Part shown: in pieces, positions 1 through 7,605 of the stretch
How positions within the stretch are numbered: position 1 is the stretch's first letter
How the letters are laid out: every line of letters starts with the position of its first letter
Assembly: GCA_903873295.1 (NCBI GenBank)
Contig: CAIQNV010000055.1
Coordinates: 1 to 38,895, forward strand
Source: an uncultured Elusimicrobia bacterium
Lineage (GTDB): Bacteria; Elusimicrobiota; Elusimicrobia; Elusimicrobiales; UBA9959
DNA length: 38,895 bases
Direction of reading: 5' to 3'
Notes under the pieces: generated by a model
Told to the model about the DNA's origin: nothing
Database searches by the model: none
The model's input: only the letters and a program-made list of their open reading frames with translations
Made by a program: the position numbers and the translations under genes

Positions 1-69
1 ATGACGGAGGAGATGTTCTCCTACGTCGAGGACTGCGTCGCGGAATTCATTGACCGGTTTAAAAAATGA
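1..69 (+). CDS. 3' end of a DegT/RfbH-like aminotransferase-fold protein (partial)
   Basis: An open frame enters from outside the window and stops at TGA 67-69, leaving 22 residues (from MTEEMFSYVED to DRFKK). The ATG at 1 is probably an internal Met. The acidic-aromatic helix resembles the C-termini of DegT/DnrJ/EryC1-fold sugar dehydratases such as RfbH (E1), which often end in an L/MTEEM..YV..S/C...FI pattern. The next gene is an FNR-type reductase overlapping by ATGA, the usual partner of RfbH, which supports this reading. Only the tail is visible, so identity is inferred mostly from context. Confidence 0.45.
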   Translation: MTEEMFSYVEDCVAEFIDRFKK

Positions 70-752
70 TCGTTAAAAAATACAGATCCGAGGTGGTTTC
101 CGTAGAGAATCCTGTCGCCGACATCAGGACCGTCACCCTGCGCCCTCTTGAGAAAGCCTATAAGTATAACCCCGGGCAGTTCCTCCACCTTGCGCTCGAC
201 GAATACGACCCCGCCGGACCCTGGCCCGAATCGCGCTGCTTCTCCATGCAGAGCTCCCCGGACCAGGAGACGATCAGAATAACTTTCGCCGCGAAAGGGA
301 AATTTACCGCGCGCATGGCGCTCGAGCTTGTGCCGGGAAAGATCATCCATGTGAAACTGCCGTACGGCGATCTTTTCCAGCCCGAACAGGTCGCGCGAAG
401 CTCCGTCTTTGTCGCCGGGGGGACCGGGATTACGCCCTTTCTTTCGCTGTTCACTTCAAAAGTATTCGCGGCTTACCGGGAGCCCAGACTTTATTTCGGC
501 GTGCGCGATCCCTCCCATCACCTTTACCCGGCTGACCTCGAAAAAGCCCGGGGCGTTAATCCCTCTTTCCGCCTCACGCTCCTGAACGAGGAGAAAGACG
601 GCCGGCTGGATATTCAGAAGATCTTTGCGGAAAACGGGCCGGCGGCGGTTTATTTTATCTCCGGGCCGCCGGTCATGATCAAAAATTTTAAAACCAGGCT
701 GGCAGAGAGCGGCGTCGCCGCGGAGAATATCAGGACGGACGACTGGGAATAA
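66..752 (+). CDS. FNR-family FAD/NAD(P) oxidoreductase, E3-like, no 2Fe-2S domain
   Basis: 228 residues with an FAD-binding beta-barrel followed by an NAD(P) domain. The flavin motif is RCFS near residue 58, the nucleotide motif GGTGITPF is near residue 119, and ISGPPVMI near the C-terminus is the typical FNR closing motif. Known CDP-6-deoxy-delta-3,4-glucoseen reductases (AscD/DdhD/RfbI) are about 330 residues because they carry an N-terminal plant-type ferredoxin domain; that domain and its cysteines are absent here. The start overlaps the stop of the upstream gene, so they are translationally coupled. I infer that it passes electrons to the upstream dehydratase or another partner, possibly through a separate ferredoxin. 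A generic flavodoxin/ferredoxin reductase is the alternative. Confidence 0.75.
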   Translation: MIVKKYRSEVVSVENPVADIRTVTLRPLEKAYKYNPGQFLHLALDEYDPAGPWPESRCFSMQSSPDQETIRITFAAKGKFTARMALELVPGKIIHVKLPYGDLFQPEQVARSSVFVAGGTGITPFLSLFTSKVFAAYREPRLYFGVRDPSHHLYPADLEKARGVNPSFRLTLLNEEKDGRLDIQKIFAENGPAAVYFISGPPVMIKNFKTRLAESGVAAENIRTDDWE

Positions 753-769
753 AAAGGAGAAACGTGAAT

Positions 770-1753
770 ATGGCTGATAAAAATAAAAAGCTGCCGCTGA
801 TCGAGCAGGTGCCGGTTAAAAAGCCCGTCAAAAAGGGACTTCTGGATTTTGTGAAGATGAAGAGGAACGGTGTGCCCGCAGCCTGGATAACGGCCTACGA
901 CCTGCCTTTCGCCTACGCCGCCGAGAAGGCCGGAGTGGATATGATCCTGGTGGGGGATTCCGGAGGCATGGTGCAGCTGGGTTACGCCACCACCAACCCG
1001 GTGACCATGGACGAAATGATCATCCTGGCCAAATCCGCCAGGCGGGGCGCCCCGAATACTTTCCTCATCGGCGATATGCCGCAGGGTTCGTACGAACCCT
1101 CTGAAAGGGACGCCGTCCTCAGCGCTTTAAGGTTCATCAAGGAAGCCGGCTGCGACGCCATTAAATGCGAAGGCGGGCAGCGCATAATCCCCAAAGTTAA
1201 AGCCATGGTAGACGCCGGGATCCTCGTTATGGGGCATCTGGGCCTCACCCCGCAGAGCACAGCCTCGTTCGGCGGCTATAAAGTGCAGGGGAAGTCCGTG
1301 AAGAGTTTTGATAAGACCATGGAGGACGCGCTGGCGCTGCAGAAAGCCGGGGCGTACGCCCTGCTGCTCGAGGCCATGCCGTCCGAGCCGGCGGAGCAGA
1401 TAGCGAAGGAGCTGTCCATACCGGTTTACGGCATCGGGGCCGGGACCGGGATAGACGGCCAGCTGGTGATAATGCACGACCTGATGGGCTTTTACCAGGC
1501 CTTCAGGCCCTGGTTCGCCAAGTGCTATATTCCCGAAGTGGTGCAGGAGTTCGCCGACTATCTGAAGAACCTGCCCGACGTGAGGCGCATCGGCCGTGAT
1601 GAGCGCAAGGACGGCCTGCTGGTGCTGGCCGAAATGGCCATAGCGAAGTATGTGGCGGATGTCCGCGCCAAGCAGTTTCCCGGCGCTGAATATTCCTACC
1701 CGATAAAGAAAGAGGAACTGGCGGCTCTTGCCGCCTCGAAATACTGGAAATAG
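770..1753 (+). CDS. panB: PanB-like ketopantoate hydroxymethyltransferase
   Basis: 327 residues from ATG 770; GTG 764 also fits, but the AGGAGA at 755-760 is better spaced from 770. Family knowledge: PanB transfers a hydroxymethyl group from 5,10-methylene-THF to 2-oxoisovalerate. The active site looks complete: metal ligands D63 (VGDSGGM) and D102 (GDMPQ), K132/E134 in KCEGG, GHLGLTPQS, the catalytic E201 (LLLEAMP), and GIGAGTGIDGQ. It is about 50 residues longer than typical PanB, with a Lys-rich N-terminal leader and a C-terminal extension. No panC, panD or panE lies nearby. It sits between a sugar-type reductase and a ThDP enzyme in a polysaccharide operon, so a role in hydroxymethylating a branched sugar or its keto-acid donor is possible but inferred. 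Confidence 0.85.
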   Translation: MADKNKKLPLIEQVPVKKPVKKGLLDFVKMKRNGVPAAWITAYDLPFAYAAEKAGVDMILVGDSGGMVQLGYATTNPVTMDEMIILAKSARRGAPNTFLIGDMPQGSYEPSERDAVLSALRFIKEAGCDAIKCEGGQRIIPKVKAMVDAGILVMGHLGLTPQSTASFGGYKVQGKSVKSFDKTMEDALALQKAGAYALLLEAMPSEPAEQIAKELSIPVYGIGAGTGIDGQLVIMHDLMGFYQAFRPWFAKCYIPEVVQEFADYLKNLPDVRRIGRDERKDGLLVLAEMAIAKYVADVRAKQFPGAEYSYPIKKEELAALAASKYWK

Positions 1754-1801
1754 CTCCGCTGCCGGGACAGCTCATGAAACTGTTCAACTAAGGAGTGCCA
1801 T

Positions 1802-3610
1802 ATGCGCGTAGCCGATTATCTTGCCGAACAGGTTTATAAGGCCGGGGTTAAAGAGGTGTTCCTCGTCTCAGGCGGGGGGATGATGTTCCTTTCAGACGGC
1901 ATAGTCTGCCATCCCCGCCTTAAATATATATGCAACCACCATGAGCAGGCCTGCGCGATGGCGGCCGTGGGTTACGCCAAATATACGGGCGGCCTGGGGG
2001 TAGCCTATCTGACCACCGGCTGCGGCGGCACGAACGCCATTACCGGGCTGCTGGACGCGTGGCAGGACAGCGTGCCCTGTGTTTTTATTTCAGGGCAGGT
2101 GAAGAAAAAAGAAACTGTGCGTAATTCGGGCCTTGCGCTCAGGCAGAAAGGCGTGCAGGAAGCGGACATTATTTCCATCGTGCGGCCTTTGACTAAATAC
2201 GCGGAGATGGTGAACGATCCTCAAAGTGTGCGCTACCATTTTGAAAAAGCCGTGAGCCTGGCGAGGAGCGGGCGCCCCGGGCCGGTATGGCTTGATATCC
2301 CCATGGATGTGCAGGCCGCCGAGATAAACCCGGCGCAGCTAAAAGGGTTCACGCCGCCGGCTAAGGAAGCCGCCGCCGTGCGCGCGACGGCTGCCGACAT
2401 GAAATATTTACGGAGCGCGCTTAATAAGGCGCAGCGCCCCGTAATAGTGATGGGCCAGGGTGTGCGGATCTCAGGGAAAATGAGGGAATTCCGCGCCTTT
2501 ATAGAAAAATTTTCAATTCCTGTCGTAGCCAGCCGCCTGGGCATTGATTCCCTGCCGAGCGGGCATCCGCTTTATATCGGACGGGTAGGCAATAAGGGCG
2601 ACAGGGCCGGGAATTTCGCGGTGCAGAACTCCGATCTCGTTATTTCCATGGGCTGCAGGTTAAGCGTAAGCTCTACCGGGCACGAGTATGATAAATTCGC
2701 CAGGGGAGCCAGGCTGGTCGTTGTGGATATAGATCCTGTCGAGCACTCAAAGAACACGGTAAAGATCGACAGATTCATTCACGCGGACCTTAAAGGATTT
2801 CTGCCGGAAATAAGCGCCGAAAAAGGTATAAGCCGCGACAGGAAAGCCGTATTCTCGCCTTGGGCCGGGAAATGCGGTGAGTGGCGTAAAATGTGGCCGG
2901 TCTGCCTTCCCGGCTACGCAAAAGAGCGCGGCGGGATAAACATGTATCACTTCGTGGAAACGCTTTCCCGCATGCTGAAAAAAGATTCCGTGGTCGTTTC
3001 CGACGCAGGTTCGGCCGTGTATGTGGTTTCGCAGGGGGTGCGCGTAAACGGGGAGCAGCGCTATATAACCTCCGGCGGGCAGGCTGATATGGGCTTTACT
3101 TTGCCGGCGGCTATAGGCGTAAGCTCGGCCCGCGGGCATGGGGAGGTGCTGGGCATTACCGGAGACGGGTCTTTCCAGATGAACATCCAGGAGTTGCAGA
3201 CTTTGGCGCATTACCGCCTGCCGGTTAAGCTTTTTGTCTGGAACAACGACGGCTACCTGTCAATACGGGCGAGCCAGGCTAAATTCTTCAATGAAAGATA
3301 CATAGGAACGGACAGCGGCTCCGGTGTCTCCTTCCCCTCGGTGAAAAAGATCGCCGGCGCCTACGGCATAAAATATTTCAAGGCGGCCTCCCCCTCGGAC
3401 CTTCCTTCAGCCATCTCGAAAACCCTGGCTTACAGCGGGCCGGTCCTGTGCGAGGTTCTGTGCCAGCGGGACCAGGAAGTTGTCCCCTGCTCCGCCTCCG
3501 CCCGGCTTCCCGACGGAAGAATGGTCTCGCGGCCGCTTGAAGACATGTATCCCTTCCTGGACAGGGCCGAATTCAGGAAGCAGATGATAGTTAAACCGGT
3601 GGAGGACTGA
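1802..3610 (+). CDS. ThDP-dependent acetolactate synthase-like enzyme, YerE-like candidate
   Basis: 602 residues with three ThDP-enzyme domains. The N-terminal Pyr domain has the conserved Glu (E48, in NHHEQ). The central domain ends in an ALS-like VVDIDPVEHSKN segment. The C-terminal PP domain carries the ThDP motif, GDG at 454-456 and NN at 481-482. AAGGAG-type ribosome binding (AAGGAG near 1790) precedes ATG 1802. Housekeeping acetolactate synthase would be expected with ilvN or ilvC, which are absent. The surrounding deoxysugar genes point to YerE-type chemistry, in which the enzyme decarboxylates pyruvate and adds a two-carbon acyl unit to a 4-keto-3,6-dideoxysugar nucleotide. The substrate is inferred from context. 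Other ThDP enzymes such as phosphonopyruvate decarboxylase are less likely because no PEP mutase is present. Confidence 0.8.
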   Translation: MRVADYLAEQVYKAGVKEVFLVSGGGMMFLSDGIVCHPRLKYICNHHEQACAMAAVGYAKYTGGLGVAYLTTGCGGTNAITGLLDAWQDSVPCVFISGQVKKKETVRNSGLALRQKGVQEADIISIVRPLTKYAEMVNDPQSVRYHFEKAVSLARSGRPGPVWLDIPMDVQAAEINPAQLKGFTPPAKEAAAVRATAADMKYLRSALNKAQRPVIVMGQGVRISGKMREFRAFIEKFSIPVVASRLGIDSLPSGHPLYIGRVGNKGDRAGNFAVQNSDLVISMGCRLSVSSTGHEYDKFARGARLVVVDIDPVEHSKNTVKIDRFIHADLKGFLPEISAEKGISRDRKAVFSPWAGKCGEWRKMWPVCLPGYAKERGGINMYHFVETLSRMLKKDSVVVSDAGSAVYVVSQGVRVNGEQRYITSGGQADMGFTLPAAIGVSSARGHGEVLGITGDGSFQMNIQELQTLAHYRLPVKLFVWNNDGYLSIRASQAKFFNERYIGTDSGSGVSFPSVKKIAGAYGIKYFKAASPSDLPSAISKTLAYSGPVLCEVLCQRDQEVVPCSASARLPDGRMVSRPLEDMYPFLDRAEFRKQMIVKPVED

Positions 3611-3611
3611 C

Positions 3612-4547
3612 GTGAAAAAAGTGCTGGTTACCGGGGCGTCGGGTTTCGTGGGGCGCAACCTTTCCGAATACCTGCCGGGCCGGGGTTGCGAGGTGCACTC
3701 GTTCACACACCGCACCCTGGACCTGCTGGACGAGGCCGCCGTGGCCGAGAAGCTGGCTCGTATCGCTCCTGACGCGGTTATACACTGTGCTGCCGCCGGG
3801 GGAAGCCGCAAGACCGGCTACGACGCCGGCCGGACCGACGTTGTGACAAAAAATCTGCGGATGTTCTTTAACATCGCCCGCGCCCTTACGCCCGGGACGC
3901 GTATGATAACCATGGGCAGCGGGGGGGAGTACGACAAGCGGTACAGCCTCCTCAAAACTCCGGAGGATCACTTCGACCGCCATGTTCCGGCCGACGATTA
4001 TGGCTACGCCAAGTACGTGATCTCGAAGTATGCGGAAAAGGCCGGGAATATCACCTGCCTGCGCATCTTCGGCCTTTACGGCAAATATGAGGATTATACC
4101 TTCAAGTTCATTTCCAATGCCATCGTAAAGAACCTTCTTGGCCTGCCCATAACCATAAATCAGAACGTGAGGTTCGATTATCTGTGGATAGAGGATTTCT
4201 GCGGGATGGTGGAGAGGTTCCTGGAGATAAAGCCGGCACACACGCATTACAATATTACCCCGTCCGACTCCATTGACCTGGTCTCGCTCGCTAAGATCGT
4301 TAATGCCGCGGCGAAGGCGAAGAGCGAAATAAAAGTGCTGAACCCCGGTATGAATACCGAGTATACAGGAAGAAATTCGCGTATTCTTAAGGAGCTGGGC
4401 GGTTTTACTTTTACCTCCTATGAAAGCGGCGTTAAAAAACTTTATGAGTATTACGCCGCGCAGCTTAACGGGCTTGACCTTGAAACCGTTAAAAAAGACC
4501 CTTTCCTGAAGGTATGTAAAACCTCCGGCAACATGGACAAACAATGA
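3612..4547 (+). CDS. NAD(P)-dependent epimerase/reductase (extended SDR), YerF-like candidate
   Basis: 311 residues from GTG 3612, one base after the ThDP enzyme stop and coupled to it. The Rossmann motif GASGFVG is at residues 8-14, and the catalytic YxxxK is Y130/K134 (YGYAK), preceded by MGSGGEYD. The fold is extended SDR, like sugar-nucleotide 4-reductases, epimerases and dehydratases. If the preceding ThDP enzyme adds an acyl branch, this enzyme is a natural candidate for reducing the side-chain ketone, as YerF does in yersiniose A synthesis; that assignment is inferred from order alone. It overlaps the next gene by ATGA. Confidence 0.7.
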   Translation: MKKVLVTGASGFVGRNLSEYLPGRGCEVHSFTHRTLDLLDEAAVAEKLARIAPDAVIHCAAAGGSRKTGYDAGRTDVVTKNLRMFFNIARALTPGTRMITMGSGGEYDKRYSLLKTPEDHFDRHVPADDYGYAKYVISKYAEKAGNITCLRIFGLYGKYEDYTFKFISNAIVKNLLGLPITINQNVRFDYLWIEDFCGMVERFLEIKPAHTHYNITPSDSIDLVSLAKIVNAAAKAKSEIKVLNPGMNTEYTGRNSRILKELGGFTFTSYESGVKKLYEYYAAQLNGLDLETVKKDPFLKVCKTSGNMDKQ

Positions 4548-5488
4548 AAAAGATAAGCGTCGTAACGCCTTGTTTTAACGAAGAGGCCAATGTTGAGGTT
4601 CTCTACGGCCGGGTTAAAGCGGTATTCCTGAAGCTGGGCGCCTATGAATATGAGCATATTTTTATCGACAACGCCTCCACGGACGCGACCCAGGCGATAC
4701 TTAGAAAATTGGCCGCCGCAGACAATAATGTTAAAGTTATCATCAATACCAGAAATTTCGGCCATATCCGCTCGCCGTATTACGCTCTTACCCGCTGTGC
4801 GGAGGGAGACGCCGTAGTCCATCTGCTGGCCGATCTGCAGGACCCTCCAGAGCTCATCATCGATTTCGTGCGGAAATGGGAAGCCGGCTACAAAGTGGTG
4901 CTGGGGATAAAGACAAACAGCGGTGAATCGGCGCTGATGTTCGCCATCCGGAAACTTTATTACGATATCGTGGATAACCTGGCCGACGTCAGGATCAATA
5001 AGAATAATAACGGCTTCGGCCTTTACGACAAAGAAGTCATTGTCCAGTTAAGCCGGTTGGACGAGCCCTATCCGTTTTTTCGCGGCCTGGTTTCCGAACT
5101 TGGGTACGAGGCCGCTAAAGTAGAATATCTGCAACAGGCCCGCTTGCGCGGAATAACCAAGAATAATTTTTACACGCTCTACGACATAGGCATGCTGGGG
5201 ATAATAAACCATTCCAAGGTCCCGCTCCGCCTGGCTATTTTCGCCGGGGCCATCCTGGCCGGCATCAACTTGGCTGTGGCTTTCGGCTACCTGGTGTATA
5301 AACTGATCTATTGGGGCAGTTTCTCGGTAGGCATAGCCCCGGCGGTGATAGGCTTATTTTTCTTCGCCTCCGTCCAGCTTATCTTCCTGGGAGTCATCGG
5401 CGAGTATATCGGGGCCATCTATACCCAGATGCTTAAACGGCCGCTGGTGATAGAGAAAGAGCGGATAAACTTTCAGGACGATCTATGA
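4544..5488 (+). CDS. GT2 glycosyltransferase, GtrB/ArnC-like, polyprenyl-phosphate type
   Basis: 314 residues. The N-terminal GT-A domain begins VVTPCFNEEANVEVLY and carries the DLQDPPE metal/nucleotide motif around residues 97-103. The C-terminus has two strong membrane helices (about residues 228-255 and 265-290) followed by a short basic tail, the layout of GtrB, ArnC and DPM1-like enzymes that put a sugar onto undecaprenyl phosphate at the inner membrane. I infer transfer of one locally made sugar to the lipid carrier. The start overlaps the SDR stop by ATGA. Confidence 0.82.
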   Translation: MKKISVVTPCFNEEANVEVLYGRVKAVFLKLGAYEYEHIFIDNASTDATQAILRKLAAADNNVKVIINTRNFGHIRSPYYALTRCAEGDAVVHLLADLQDPPELIIDFVRKWEAGYKVVLGIKTNSGESALMFAIRKLYYDIVDNLADVRINKNNNGFGLYDKEVIVQLSRLDEPYPFFRGLVSELGYEAAKVEYLQQARLRGITKNNFYTLYDIGMLGIINHSKVPLRLAIFAGAILAGINLAVAFGYLVYKLIYWGSFSVGIAPAVIGLFFFASVQLIFLGVIGEYIGAIYTQMLKRPLVIEKERINFQDDL

Positions 5489-5499
5489 CCGGGGGGAAA

Positions 5500-6429
5500 A
5501 TGCGTATATTATTGACCGGCGGCTCGGGCATGGTGGGAAAGAACATCCTTGAACATCCCTCCGCCGGGAAGCACGAGTTCTTCGCCCCCGACATCCCGGA
5601 GCTGGACCTTTTTAATTTCGAGGCCGTAAAGGCGTACGTCGAAAAAGTGCAGCCCGACTTAGTGATACACGCGGCCGGCCGCGTGGGCGGGATACAGGCC
5701 AACATGGCCCATCCCGTGGCTTTCCTGCTGGAGAACTTGGACATGGGCCGCAACCTGGTCTGGGCGGCCCGGGGCTGCGGCGTTAAAAAGCTCATAAACC
5801 TGGGCAGCTCCTGCATGTACCCGCGCAATGCTCCGAACCCGCTTAAGGAAGAAATGGTGCTGCAGGGCGAGCTGGAGCCCACCAACGAGGGCTACGCTCT
5901 GGCCAAGACAGTGGTGTCCCGGCTGTGCTCCTATATCTCCAGGGAAAATCCGGAGTTCCGCTATAAAACCCTCGTCCCCTGCAACCTGTACGGGCGGTGG
6001 GACAAGTTCGGCCCGGAAAATTCGCATATGATCCCGGCCGTGATACGCAAGGTCCATTTCGCCAAGCTCAGCGGAGCTAAAACCGTGGAGATCTGGGGCG
6101 ACGGCACCGCCCGGCGTGAGTTCATGTACGCGGGCGATGTGGCTGACTGCATCCACCGGGCCGCGGCCGAGTTCGACTCCCTGCCCGAGCTTATGAACGT
6201 CGGGCTGGGCGAAGATGATTCCGTTAACGATTATTACCGGGTTGTGGCGGAAGTGGCCGGCTACGAGGGCTCTTTCACCCACGACCGCACAAAGCCGGCC
6301 GGCATGGCCCGCAAGCTTGTGGATACCGCGCGCCTTAACGCCTGGGGCTGGAAACCGGCCACTTCTCTCAGGGACGGCATAGCCGCCGCCTACGAGTACT
6401 TTAAGACCAACTACGGAGACAACATATGA
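5500..6429 (+). CDS. colC: ColC-like GDP-L-colitose synthase / GDP-L-fucose synthase family
   Basis: 309 residues from ATG 5500, preceded by a GGGGGGAAA ribosome site; ATG 5485 would add five residues and overlap the GT2 stop. The start MRILLTGGSGMVG matches the GDP-fucose synthase N-terminus. The catalytic triad is S103, Y132 and K136, with C105 and the PCNLYG...SHMIPA segment also conserved. Family members epimerise at C3/C5 and reduce C4 of GDP-4-keto-6-deoxymannose (Fcl) or C5 and C4 of the 3-deoxy substrate (ColC). The immediate ColD-like neighbour, overlapping by ATGA, favours GDP-L-colitose. GMD, which makes the common precursor, is not in the window. If ColD were not its partner, Fcl (GDP-L-fucose) would be the reading. 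Confidence 0.78.
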   Translation: MRILLTGGSGMVGKNILEHPSAGKHEFFAPDIPELDLFNFEAVKAYVEKVQPDLVIHAAGRVGGIQANMAHPVAFLLENLDMGRNLVWAARGCGVKKLINLGSSCMYPRNAPNPLKEEMVLQGELEPTNEGYALAKTVVSRLCSYISRENPEFRYKTLVPCNLYGRWDKFGPENSHMIPAVIRKVHFAKLSGAKTVEIWGDGTARREFMYAGDVADCIHRAAAEFDSLPELMNVGLGEDDSVNDYYRVVAEVAGYEGSFTHDRTKPAGMARKLVDTARLNAWGWKPATSLRDGIAAAYEYFKTNYGDNI

Positions 6430-7601
6430 TCCCACTGATGAAGAACACTTTTCTGAACGAGTACGAGACCAAGAAAGAGCTGGTCGATTTCATACTTAAG
6501 GCAAAGATCCTGAGCATGGGAGAAAAATGCTTAGAGTTCGAAAAAGCTTTTGCCAAGATCCAGGGGCGCAGGCACTGCATACTTTTCAACAGCGGCGGCA
6601 GCGCCAACCTGGCCCTGCTGCAGGCGCTTAAGAACCTGGGCCGCCTGAAGGACGGGGACACCGTGGGCTTTTCGGCCCTCACCTGGTCCACTAACGTCAT
6701 GCCCATCCTGCAACTGGGCATGAAAGCCGTGCCGGTGGACTGCGAGGCGCAGACGCTCAACTGCATGGCGGCCAACCTTTCCGAGACCCTCAGGACGGTG
6801 AAGCTGGACGCTTTCTTCATCACCAACGCGCTGGGCTTCGCCGGCGACCTGGGCGAGATCCGCGAGGTCTGCAAAAAGCACGGCGTGCTGCTGATAGAGG
6901 ACAATTGTGAGTCGCTCGGGACCGCTCTGCCCGAAGGGAAGACCGGCAATTTCGGCGAGGCCTCCACCTTCTCTTTCTTCGTGGCGCACCACATGTCCAC
7001 CATCGAGGGCGGCTGCGCCTGCACCGACGACGACGAACTGGACGAGATGCTGCGCATCACCCGCGCCAACGGCTGGGACCGCAATCTTAATTTCTCCGCG
7101 CAGCGCCGCCTGCGCGGGAAGCACGGAGTTAAAAGCGAATTTGACGCCAAGTACACTTTTTACGATCTCGGCTTCAACCTGCGCCCCACGGAGATAACGG
7201 GCTTCCTCGGCCTTACGCAGCTGAAATACCTGGCCGACAACTGCGAAGTGCGGCAGAAGAATTACCTGGCACTGGAGGAGGAGGTCAACAACAACCCCGA
7301 GCTGCTGCCCCTCAGGCGCGGGCATCTTTCCTTCCTTTCCAACTTCGCTTTCCCGGTGCTCTGCAAGACCAAGGAGCTGCGCGGGAAATACATCGAGCAG
7401 TTCTCGGGCGACGGCGTGGAGATACGCCCGATAATAGCGGGCAACATGCAGCGCCAGCCGTTCTTCGCTAAATACGTGGCGGCTACCTTCGACCTGAAAG
7501 GCGCCGAGTTCCTGCACGAATGCGGCTTTTATTTCGGCAATTACCCGGAACTTACGGGCTCCGACCTTGACATGCTCAAGAGCTGCCTGCGGAAATACTG
7601 A
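6426..7601 (+). CDS. colD: ColD-like GDP-4-keto-6-deoxy-D-mannose 3-dehydratase
   Basis: 391 residues, close to the usual ~388. It has the DegT aminotransferase fold, but the PLP-binding lysine is replaced: the sequence around residues 184-195 reads FFVAHHMSTIEGG, with His188 and His189 where aminotransferases have Lys-Asn. His at this site is the hallmark of PMP-dependent sugar 3-dehydratases (ColD, RfbH); in ColD the His acts as acid/base. IEDNCESLG, NGWDRNL and EIRPIIAGN also match ColD. It removes O3 from GDP-4-keto-6-deoxymannose, using glutamate to regenerate PMP, and passes the product to the ColC-like enzyme upstream. RfbH acts on CDP sugars and is the other His-type relative, but the neighbour supports ColD. 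Confidence 0.85.
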   Translation: MIPLMKNTFLNEYETKKELVDFILKAKILSMGEKCLEFEKAFAKIQGRRHCILFNSGGSANLALLQALKNLGRLKDGDTVGFSALTWSTNVMPILQLGMKAVPVDCEAQTLNCMAANLSETLRTVKLDAFFITNALGFAGDLGEIREVCKKHGVLLIEDNCESLGTALPEGKTGNFGEASTFSFFVAHHMSTIEGGCACTDDDELDEMLRITRANGWDRNLNFSAQRRLRGKHGVKSEFDAKYTFYDLGFNLRPTEITGFLGLTQLKYLADNCEVRQKNYLALEEEVNNNPELLPLRRGHLSFLSNFAFPVLCKTKELRGKYIEQFSGDGVEIRPIIAGNMQRQPFFAKYVAATFDLKGAEFLHECGFYFGNYPELTGSDLDMLKSCLRKY

Positions 7602-7605
7602 CCGA

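Noticed and set aside
6426-7601. Ordinary sugar aminotransferase
   Set aside because: The PLP lysine is replaced by His188, which rules out normal transamination and fits the 3-dehydratase branch.
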